Part shown: in pieces, positions 53,561 through 60,603 of the stretch | How positions within the stretch are numbered: position 1 is the stretch's first letter | How the letters are laid out: every line of letters starts with the position of its first letter | Origin: Streptomyces sp. NBC_01463 | Lineage (GTDB): Bacteria; Actinomycetota; Actinomycetes; Streptomycetales; Streptomycetaceae | DNA length: 64,000 nucleotides | Assembly (NCBI GenBank): GCA_036227345.1 | Contig: CP109468.1 | Location: forward strand, 8,742,001-8,806,000 | Reading direction: 5' to 3' | Program-made: the position numbers and the translations under genes | The notes under the pieces: model-generated | The model's input: the letters and a program-made list of their open reading frames with translations, nothing else | What the model was told of the DNA's origin: nothing | Database searches by the model: none

Positions 53561-53699
53561 GTCGGAAGGCGAGGCGCCAGGATCAGGACCATGGTTCGCC
53601 AACTATGCTTCGGCATAACGCGTTTGGGCGTCGGCGGTAAGTCGCTCGCTTCCTCGCTCGACGGTGCGGTTCTCGGCATTCCGTACGGAGGGGGAGGGC

Positions 53700-55304
53700 A
53701 TGCGGGGCGCATTGCTCGCGGGGCGCTACCGGCTGGGCGATCCCATCGGTTCCGGAGGCATGGGGACCGTGTGGCGGGCCACGGACACCTACCGCCAGCG
53801 TGGCGTCGCGGTGAAGACGGTGACCGGCCTGGCCGAGGGCATGACCTCGGAGACCACCGGCAGGTTCCGCCGAGAGGTCCAGGTCGCCTCCCGGCTGCAC
53901 CACCCGCACATCGTGGAGATGCACGACGCCGGCGAGGCGGTCGTGGACGGGCGCCCGGTGCTGTACCTGGTCATGGAGGAGATCCCCGGTGAGCCGCTGA
54001 GCCGGGTGCTCGCCGTGCGAAGCCCCTCGCTGGCCGAGATCGCCCGATGGGGCGCTGAGATCTGCGACGCGCTCGCCGCCATGCACGGCGAGGGAGTCGT
54101 GCACCGGGACCTGAAGCCGGCGAACGTGATGATCGGCCCCGACGGGCATGTGACCGTGCTGGACTTCGGCATCGCGCGGCTCGACGCCACCGGCATCGAC
54201 CTGACGACACTCACCCGCACCGGCCATGTCCTGGGCACCGTCGCCTTCATGTCCCCTGAGCAGGCGGGCGGCGGGGGAGAGGTCGGCGCACCCAGCGACC
54301 TCTACTCCCTGGGCTGTCTCCTGTACGCCGCACTTGTGGGCAGGCCGCCGTTCTCCGAAGGGCCCTGGCAGCGCATTCTGTTGCGACATCTCGACGAGGT
54401 CCCCGCCGCCCCCGGCCTGCGGCGCAGTGGGCTTCCGCCGGAGTGGGACACCCTGCTGCTGGAGCTCCTCGCCAAGCAGCCGGAGGACCGTCCCCCGACT
54501 GCGCGGGCGGTACGGGAGCGGCTTGCGGCCCTGCCCCTCCCGCGGGCCGCGCCCGCCGAGGACCTGCCGCGCGACTCCGTCCCGCCCGAGGCCGCATCCG
54601 CGACGGCTCAGGGTTCCGGCGCGACCCTTGTCGATCCCGACGCGGTGGCGACCGCCGCGGTGACACGGGACGAGTCCGGTCCGCCGGAACCTGCGCCGGG
54701 CGCGGCGGCCAAGACGTCCGATCTGAGGGCCGCGCACACGGTGACGCACAAGGAGGTGCCGGTGCCCGCGGTCCACCCACCCACCGGAATCCGGTCCGGC
54801 GCCCCGGAGCGGACCCCCTCGGGCCCGGGGGATGTGATCTCCCGCAGCCTGACCTGGGGACAGCTCCTGGGGTTCGTCGCCGGCGTCCTGGTACTTCTGG
54901 TCGGGCTGGTGGCGGTCATCCTGATCATGACGGGACGCGGGGCGGGACAGTCCGCGGGCACTTCCGGCCTGATCGTCATGGGCGGCTTCGCCGCCTTCGT
55001 CCTGTTCGGCGTCCTGTACGCCGCGCACGGCATGTACGTCGAGGTCTGGCGACCGCGCCGGATCGACCGCCACCTCGGCAGGTGGTCGTGGACGAACGAG
55101 CGGGCCGAAGCGTTAACCGCCGTCCGCTGGGCCATGCGGAAGGGCCGCCGGATCGAGGTCGTCTTCGAACCGGAGGGCGGTGGGTGCGTGACGTACGTCA
55201 TCGTCCCGAGCCACTTCGTCGAGGCCGGTCTCGTGGGCCGCACGGAGTCGGGCGAGGAGGTCCTGTTCCCCGATGGTCGACTACTGACGGTCGTGGCCAT
55301 ATAG
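53700..55304 (+). CDS. Membrane Ser/Thr protein kinase (PASTA-less, two C-terminal TM segments)
   Basis: 534-residue Hanks-type protein kinase. The N-terminal catalytic domain covers residues 8-280: glycine loop GSGGMGTVW, Lys39 in VAVKTV, HRDLKPAN with Asp137, DFG with Asp155, and SPEQAGG in the activation segment. A proline/alanine-rich linker leads to two transmembrane segments (about 385-405, LLGFVAGVLVLLVGLVAVIL, and 422-440, IVMGGFAAFVLFGVLYAA). A 90-residue C-terminal domain follows (GRRIEVVFEPEGGGCVTYVIV). With two membrane passes both the kinase and this tail would be cytoplasmic, so the tail may sense an internal signal. ATG 53700 follows GGAGGGGGAGGGC. No substrate is suggested by the neighbours. 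Confidence 0.88.
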   Translation: MRGALLAGRYRLGDPIGSGGMGTVWRATDTYRQRGVAVKTVTGLAEGMTSETTGRFRREVQVASRLHHPHIVEMHDAGEAVVDGRPVLYLVMEEIPGEPLSRVLAVRSPSLAEIARWGAEICDALAAMHGEGVVHRDLKPANVMIGPDGHVTVLDFGIARLDATGIDLTTLTRTGHVLGTVAFMSPEQAGGGGEVGAPSDLYSLGCLLYAALVGRPPFSEGPWQRILLRHLDEVPAAPGLRRSGLPPEWDTLLLELLAKQPEDRPPTARAVRERLAALPLPRAAPAEDLPRDSVPPEAASATAQGSGATLVDPDAVATAAVTRDESGPPEPAPGAAAKTSDLRAAHTVTHKEVPVPAVHPPTGIRSGAPERTPSGPGDVISRSLTWGQLLGFVAGVLVLLVGLVAVILIMTGRGAGQSAGTSGLIVMGGFAAFVLFGVLYAAHGMYVEVWRPRRIDRHLGRWSWTNERAEALTAVRWAMRKGRRIEVVFEPEGGGCVTYVIVPSHFVEAGLVGRTESGEEVLFPDGRLLTVVAI

Positions 55305-55710
55305 GACGACGGGGGCTGAAGGGCGGGGTTCGACTGCGTTCCGGCGCTATCCGGGATGCGGACACCGCACACCACCGGTCTGCGGAACTCCTCTCTCCCG
55401 CTCTTCTCAAGCGTGCTGCAGAAGGCTGGTGTCGGGCAGGCGAGCCCGGGGTGCGGTGCCGTATGGACGCCTCGTGCTGTTTCAATGCCCCTGGATCACT
55501 GGCGAGGAGGGGTTTTGTCGGATCTGGCCAAGAGCGACCCCCGGATAGGGATCAACTGGAGCGGACAGTGCTTCGTTGGAGTGTTCCGGCCCCGGAACGC
55601 CACCCCCCTGACGGACACCTCCCTCAGCACGACGGACATCACGCCGCCCCACCCTCGCCCGCATGTGAGCCCCGGCCTCAGGTCCCCAGGGGTGCAGGAA
55701 GGACAAGTAC
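55305..55710. other. 406-bp region before the radical SAM gene; no clear gene
   Basis: No family-supported gene. A TTG-started frame near 55514 after GGAGGGGTTT (SDLAKSDPRIGINWSGQ) runs to 55718 and is possible but unsupported. A near-perfect 16-bp palindrome GTTCCGGC/CCCGGAAC lies at 55583-55598, about 110 bp before the radical SAM start, and may be an operator. Confidence 0.4.
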
Positions 55711-56886
55711 GTGGATGACACCACCCCGAGTGAGCCCGAGCAGCAGGCGCTGTTCGGGTGGGCGGACACGGACACGGACACGGACGCGGAGACGGGCACG
55801 TCGCCCAAGTTCCGGGACTCCCCGGAGGCGCGCCGGATGCTCGACGTACGCGAGGTCTACGCCGAGCCGGCGGCCCTGGACTCACCGCGAGGGCGGCAGA
55901 TCATGTCCCGGGTCCCGGGTGCGCGCGTGACGGAGGTCGCGAGTCACTGGCGTATCCCCTCCCTGCACGGCAACGACGGGAACATCTCCCGATGGGTCCG
56001 CATCAAGTCGGAAACGCTCGTCCTCGGGGTGAAGCAGTCGCTCGGGACGCGCCCCAACGGCAGGTCGGCCGACTGGATCGCCCCCGGCGCCTCCAACGGG
56101 TGCGCGATGGCATGCGCCTACTGTTACGTCCCCCGGCGCAAGGGCTATGCCAACCCCATCACGCTGTTCACCAACATCGAGGCGATCGTGGCCCACATCC
56201 GCCGCCACGTACGGGCCCAGGGGCCGAAGACGGAGCCCAACCAGTGCGACCCCGCGGCCTGGGTCTACGACATCGGAGAGAACGGCGACTGCTCCGTCGA
56301 CGCGTTGGTCAGTGACAACACGGCCGATCTCATCGCCGCGTTCCGTGGCCTGCCCACGGCTAAGGCTTCCTTCGCCACGAAGTTCGTCAATCCCGACCTG
56401 CTGGCACTCGATCCCCAGGGCCGCACCAGGGTGCGCTTCTCCCTCATGCCGCCCGAGGACGCCAGGCTGCTGGACATCCGTACCAGCCCGGTCGCCGAGC
56501 GGATCGATGCGGCTGCCGACTTCCTCGATGCCGGCTACGAGGTCCATTTCAACCTCTCGCCCGTCGTCCTGCGACCGGGATGGCAGCGGGACTGGGCCGC
56601 CCTGCTCACTCACCTGGACGACGTCGTGCCCGCACGCGTGAAGCGGCAGGCGGCTGCCGAGATCATCATGCTGACCCACAACGAGGCACTGCACGAGGTC
56701 AACCTGGGCTGGCACCCTCGCGCCGAGGAGGTGCTGTGGCAGCCCGCCGCCCAGGAGACCAAGCGCTCGCAGAACGGAGCACTCAATGTCCGGTACTCCC
56801 TGGAGATCAAGCGGCAGTCACTGACGCGGATTCAGCAGCTGCTGTCCACGCACACACCGTGGCTGCGCGTCAGGTACGCCTTCTGA
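55711..56886 (+). CDS. Radical SAM protein, spore photoproduct lyase-like
   Basis: 391-residue radical S-adenosylmethionine enzyme. The 4Fe-4S motif is CxxxCxxC with Cys131, Cys135 and Cys138 (GCAMACAYCYVPRRKGYANP). Overall similarity (GENGDCSVDAL, FATKFVN, RVRFSLMP, VHFNLSPVVLRPGW) points to the spore photoproduct lyase-like family found in non-endospore-forming actinobacteria, whose reaction is not settled; DNA repair is a guess from homology. The N terminus has an acidic hexanucleotide-repeat stretch (ADTDTDTDAETGT, 55762-55800), which is probably disordered. GTG 55711 follows GGAAGGACAAGTAC. A nested hairpin follows the gene. Confidence 0.84.
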   Translation: MDDTTPSEPEQQALFGWADTDTDTDAETGTSPKFRDSPEARRMLDVREVYAEPAALDSPRGRQIMSRVPGARVTEVASHWRIPSLHGNDGNISRWVRIKSETLVLGVKQSLGTRPNGRSADWIAPGASNGCAMACAYCYVPRRKGYANPITLFTNIEAIVAHIRRHVRAQGPKTEPNQCDPAAWVYDIGENGDCSVDALVSDNTADLIAAFRGLPTAKASFATKFVNPDLLALDPQGRTRVRFSLMPPEDARLLDIRTSPVAERIDAAADFLDAGYEVHFNLSPVVLRPGWQRDWAALLTHLDDVVPARVKRQAAAEIIMLTHNEALHEVNLGWHPRAEEVLWQPAAQETKRSQNGALNVRYSLEIKRQSLTRIQQLLSTHTPWLRVRYAF

Positions 56887-56928
56887 GGACGCCTCTCGCC
56901 CAGCAGGCCCCGCAGGGCTGGTGTCCTC
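56885..56928 (+). terminator. Nested hairpin after radical SAM gene
   Basis: Outer arms GAGGAC/GTCCTC and inner arms CCAGC/GCTGG, starting at the stop codon of the radical SAM gene. Confidence 0.4.
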
Positions 56929-57105
56929 GTTCGGACCGCGGGCGCGGGAGTGGCGGGTGGGACCTCGATGTGGCGAGGCACGCCCTCCTCGGCTCCGCCG
57001 AGTCGGACCGCCTCGCAAGGTGCGATCGATCCTCCCCTGGGCGGAGCCTTCCTGCCTCCCTGCCCGCCGCCTTCCTACCTCGTTGCGCAGCTCGCGGCTC
57101 CGCGC

Positions 57106-57687
57106 TCACTTGGGCGGCATGAGGACTGTGTCGATGATGTAGACAGTGGCGTTGGCGGTCTTGACGTTGCCACAGACAATCTTCGCCGTGTCATTGACCT
57201 CGTAGGACTTGGCCGAGCCGTCGGTCGTGAGCTTGCTGCCCTCCAAGGTCTTGAACGACCCGTTCGGCAGCTCGCTGGGCGCAATGGGCTGGCCCACCAC
57301 GTGGTACGTGAGGATCTTGGTGAGCATCGCCTTGTTGCTCAGGACCTTGGCCAGGTCTGCCTTCGGGATCTTCTTGAAGGCATCGTTGGTCGGCGCGAAG
57401 ACGGTGATGTCCTTCGCGTTGTTCAGCGTGTCGACCAGGCCGGCCTTCTTGACGGCGGTGACGAGCGTGGACAGTGCCGGATTGTGCGACGCGGCGGTGG
57501 CTACCGGGTCTTTGGCCATGCCCGCGGCGCTGCCGGCACCTTCCTTCGGCAGCGAGGCGCAGGCGGGCCCGAAGGGTCCGCTGTCGGTGGCGTGGGCCGC
57601 GGGGGCCAGCAGGCCGATCGACACGGGCAGTGCGACTGCAGCACCCGCGAGAGCGGCTGCTGTCCGAATGGTGCGATGCGTAGTCAT
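57106..57687 (-). CDS. Secreted fasciclin-domain protein
   Basis: 193-residue exported protein. The signal peptide (TTHRTIRTAAALAGAAVALP onward) ends near residue 32 (AHATDSG). A single FAS1 domain spans about 65-192, with H1 motif ITVFAPTNDAFKKIP and YHVVGQPI, ending VYIIDTVLMPPK. FAS1 domains mediate adhesion or protein-protein contact at the cell surface; the family resembles the mycobacterial MPT70-like proteins. ATG 57687 follows CGAGGAACCCACC. The longer upstream frame is rejected because the signal peptide fixes the start. It is monocistronic, and no regulator is adjacent. Confidence 0.9.
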   Translation of the reverse strand: MTTHRTIRTAAALAGAAVALPVSIGLLAPAAHATDSGPFGPACASLPKEGAGSAAGMAKDPVATAASHNPALSTLVTAVKKAGLVDTLNNAKDITVFAPTNDAFKKIPKADLAKVLSNKAMLTKILTYHVVGQPIAPSELPNGSFKTLEGSKLTTDGSAKSYEVNDTAKIVCGNVKTANATVYIIDTVLMPPK

Positions 57688-58074
57688 GGTGGGTTCCTCG
57701 GGTGAGAGAGGTGCGGCGAAACCGTTGGAACGATTCCGCGGAGGCCGGAGGGGCCGTCCCCGGGCGGGCCCCTGCCGACAGGGCAAACGAGCAGCCCTCA
57801 TCAAGTGATTCGACGCCGAATACGGTGCGGATTGGTATGGATTCGCAGAATTCGGCGAATTCCGTTGCGCTCGTTGGAGATCTCGATCGCGCTGCGCGCG
57901 TGACCTGTTACACCATGTGCGCGGAACGAAGAAATGGGTAGTCGGCGCATGCGGTTCTGTATCCTCGCGCGACGCCGATTTACCCACGTCGCGGCGCCGC
58001 AGAGCCTATAGCCCTTTCCGTATGCGGTGGCGACGTACCGTAAAGGAATGAAGGCCGAGGGAGCTGAGCCATCG
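57688..58074. other. 387-bp divergent intergenic region
   Basis: It carries the promoters of the leftward fasciclin gene and the rightward UBP zinc-finger gene. It is locally richer in A+T than its surroundings (around 57800-57870, with repeated GAATTC-GGCG and ATTCG elements). The ATTCG-N3-CGAAT-like pair near 57808-57823 is a possible binding site. No gene is seen. Confidence 0.4.
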
Positions 58075-58404
58075 ATGACGGAATATCGCGTCGCCTTCGA
58101 CGCGGGAAGGCCGGACGGTCGTACCTGCATCCACCTGGGAGAGCTGACTTCCCCAGGAGATCCGGCAGTACACGGCTGTTCGGAGTGCCTTGAATCGGGG
58201 AAGAGGTGGCTTCATCTTCGACAGTGTCTGAGCTGTGGTCACGTCGGCTGCTGCGACAGCTCGCGCGGAAAGCATGCTCAGGATCACGCCGAGAGCAGCG
58301 GCCATCCAGTGGCTCGGTCGATTGAGCGCGGCGAAGACTGGGCTTGGTGTTACGCGGACGAGCTGTTTCTCACGCCGAACGGTGGTCCGGGCATGGCGAC
58401 CTGA
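58075..58404 (+). CDS. UBP-type zinc-finger protein
   Basis: 109-residue protein made up almost wholly of a ZnF-UBP domain. Zinc ligands include CIHLG, CSECLESGKRW, LRQCLSCGHVGCCDSS, KHAQDH and HP, and the domain ends with the typical GEDWAWCYADELF. In eukaryotes this fold binds the C terminus of ubiquitin; bacterial stand-alone versions have no known role. ATG 58075 is chosen (GAGGGAG upstream); ATG 58048 and GTG 58027 are in-frame alternatives that add an unconserved stretch. It is followed by the convergent HxlR gene. Confidence 0.82.
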   Translation: MTEYRVAFDAGRPDGRTCIHLGELTSPGDPAVHGCSECLESGKRWLHLRQCLSCGHVGCCDSSRGKHAQDHAESSGHPVARSIERGEDWAWCYADELFLTPNGGPGMAT

Positions 58405-58493
58405 GGATTGTTCCCCAGAGGCAGAGGTAGAAGAGCACACGTACGTGTACCCGACGCGGCGAATCGGAATTTCGACGCCCGGCCTCCGCCGGA

Positions 58494-58946
58494 TCACCCG
58501 GTGGATAGCTTGTGGACGATCGTGTCGTCGGGGTCCAGCCGTCGCCCGTCCGCAGACAATACCTCGAGTGCGCGGAGGGGCTGCCCCTCTCGGCTGTCGA
58601 CCAATTCTGAGTGCGGTTCGTCGGGGGCGAAGGAGTTCTGTTCGCCCCACTGCCGCAGCGCCACGATGACGGGGAAGAGTGCCTTGCCCTTCGGGGTCAG
58701 TACGTACTCGCGGTAGGCGCTGCCGTCCGAGGCGGGGACGTTTTCGAGGACGCCGCCGGCGGCCAGGGTGCGCAGGCGCGCGGTGAGGATGTTCTTGGCC
58801 ACGCCGAGGCTGCGCTGGAACTCCCCGAAGCGCCGGCTGCCGTCGAAGGCGTCCCGCACGATCAGCAGGGACCACCAGTCGCCGATCGCGTCCACCGACC
58901 GTGCGACGGGGCACTCGCTGTCGTCGAAACGTGTCCTGGTCACCAT
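58494..58946 (-). CDS. HxlR-family transcriptional regulator
   Basis: 150-residue winged-helix regulator of the HxlR type. The typical start CPVARSVDAIGDWWSLLIVRDAF is seen in two parts: ECPVARSVDAIGDWW and LLIVRDAFDGSRRF. FGEFQRSLGVAKNILTARL and VLTPKGKALFPVI complete the domain, with a conserved cysteine near residue 13 that may be a redox or electrophile sensor. ATG 58946 follows AAGGAGAGGCGTC. It is divergent from an MFS efflux-type transporter across 100 bp holding a clear GCTACC repeat operator, so it is the likely repressor of that transporter. Confidence 0.88.
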   Translation of the reverse strand: MVTRTRFDDSECPVARSVDAIGDWWSLLIVRDAFDGSRRFGEFQRSLGVAKNILTARLRTLAAGGVLENVPASDGSAYREYVLTPKGKALFPVIVALRQWGEQNSFAPDEPHSELVDSREGQPLRALEVLSADGRRLDPDDTIVHKLSTG

Positions 58947-58977
58947 GACGCCTCTCCTTCCATGCCGGTTGCAACAT

Positions 58978-59010
58978 GCTACCAAAAAAGCTACCTTCAC
59001 CGTTGGTAGC
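58978..59010. promoter_or_regulatory. GCTACC-type HxlR operator
   Basis: GCTACC at 58978-58983 and 58990-58995 form a direct repeat. The second pairs with GGTAGC at 59005-59010 as an inverted repeat with a 9-base spacer. The cluster lies between the divergent HxlR and MFS genes and spans the expected core promoters of both. Confidence 0.6.
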
Positions 59011-59046
59011 AAGATGAAACCGGATCGGATGGGTCGAGGGGGGCTG

Positions 59047-60312
59047 ATGTCCAGCAAGGGCGAGACGGCTGCACGGCGGACCGAGGTGCGAAGTGCGGGC
59101 GGTGCTGCGCCCGTTCCGTCCCGCGGCGTGTTCATTCTGTTCGCCGTCGCCTGCGGGGCGGCGGTGGCCAACGTCTACTTCTCCCAGCCGCTCCTGGTGA
59201 CGATGGGGCGCGACCTCGGCATGAGCCCGGGACTCGTCGGCAGCGTCGTCACCCTCACGCATGTCGGATACGGGCTGGGGCTCTTCTTTCTCGTTCCGCT
59301 GGGTGACGCGGTCGACCGCAGGCGGCTCATCGCCGCCCAGTTGCTGCTTCTGGTGGTGGCGCTGGCCGTGGTGGCCTCCGCCCGTACGCCGGTGATCCTG
59401 CTGGCGGGGATGGCCGCGACGGGGCTTCTCGCGGTCGTCACGCAGACGCTGGTGGCCTTCGCGGCATCGCTGGCCCCTTCCGCCGGGCGCGGGCGGGTCG
59501 TCGGTCTGGTCACGAGCGGCGTGGTCATCGGCATCCTGCTCGCCCGCACCGCCTCCGGCCTCATGGCCGACTTCGCGGGCTGGCGCTCCGTCTACCTCGC
59601 CTCGGCGTCGCTCACCGCTCTGCTCGCCCTGGTCCTGTACCGAGTTCTGCCACGCGACATCGGCGCCCGTCCGACGACCCTGCGCTACGGGCAGCTCCTG
59701 CGCTCCACGATCACACTCTTCGCGCGTGAACGACTGCTGCGGCTCCGGGCTCTGTTCGGACTGCTGATCTTCGCGGCCTTCAGTACCCTGTGGAGCAGCA
59801 TCGCGCTACCGCTCAGTGAAGCCCCGTACTTCCTGTCCCACAGCGAGATCGGGGCACTCGGACTTGTCGGTGTCGTGGGCGCCCTGGCCGCGAACGCGGC
59901 CGGCCGGCTGAATGACCGCGGACTCTCCCGACGGACCACGGGTATCGCCCTGGCGCTGCTCGTTGCCTCATGGCTTCCCCTTGTCTTCACCCGTAGCTCG
60001 CTCGGGGCGCTGGTCGTCGGAGTGATCCTTCTCGATCTCGCCGTACAGGCGGTCCATGTCACCAACCAGACCCTCATCTACGCGCTGTATCCGGACGCCG
60101 GCAGTCGGCTGATCGGCGGATACATGGTCTTCTACTCGGTCGGCAGCGCCACCGGCGCCATCGCCGCAACCTCTCTCTACGCGGTGGCCGGCTGGGGCGC
60201 CGTATGCCTGCTGGGTGCCGGGTTCAGCTGCCTGGGCCTCGCGCTGTGGGTGTTCACCCGGCGCAGTTCGTCGGGTCCCGCCGTCGAGGCGGGTTCTCGC
60301 GGCGAAGGCTGA
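59047..60312 (+). CDS. MFS transporter, efflux type
   Basis: 421-residue major facilitator with about 12 hydrophobic segments. Signatures are VANVYFSQPLLVTMGRDLG in the first helix region, VPLGDAVDRRRLI in the loop after helix 2 and a symmetrical second half (RLNDRGLSRRTT). It resembles the YnfM-type/DHA subfamily of drug exporters. ATG 59047 is chosen because GAGGGGGG lies just before it; ATG 59014 is an alternative. It is divergent from the HxlR regulator with the GCTACC repeats between. Its substrate is unknown, but the pairing suggests inducible export of a toxic compound. Confidence 0.88.
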   Translation: MSSKGETAARRTEVRSAGGAAPVPSRGVFILFAVACGAAVANVYFSQPLLVTMGRDLGMSPGLVGSVVTLTHVGYGLGLFFLVPLGDAVDRRRLIAAQLLLLVVALAVVASARTPVILLAGMAATGLLAVVTQTLVAFAASLAPSAGRGRVVGLVTSGVVIGILLARTASGLMADFAGWRSVYLASASLTALLALVLYRVLPRDIGARPTTLRYGQLLRSTITLFARERLLRLRALFGLLIFAAFSTLWSSIALPLSEAPYFLSHSEIGALGLVGVVGALAANAAGRLNDRGLSRRTTGIALALLVASWLPLVFTRSSLGALVVGVILLDLAVQAVHVTNQTLIYALYPDAGSRLIGGYMVFYSVGSATGAIAATSLYAVAGWGAVCLLGAGFSCLGLALWVFTRRSSSGPAVEAGSRGEG

Positions 60313-60603
60313 CCGTCCTCGGTCCGCGAGTGATCCGAAGGGCGACCGGAGGGCAACCTTCCTCCGCTGCAACGGAGTTGAGCCGGGCAGTCGGACGTCG
60401 ACACTTTGTCCCCCCACAGATAAAAGTTCGAGCCTGGCGTGTCAAAGGGGTTTCTGACTGATGAAAAAGCCATTACCTTCCTGCTCTGTACCGGATAACA
60501 AGGACGCGTTCGCCCGACTCCCTCCCAGGGCGCCCGTGTCCCCGGCGCGACGGCGCGCGCCTGTGCGAGACCCCCCAGCCCCGTTGCCTTACGGAGGATG
60601 CGC

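Noticed and set aside
55356..55718. 120-residue frame upstream of the radical SAM gene
   Set aside because: No recognisable domain and proline-rich composition; kept only as a note in the intergenic entry.
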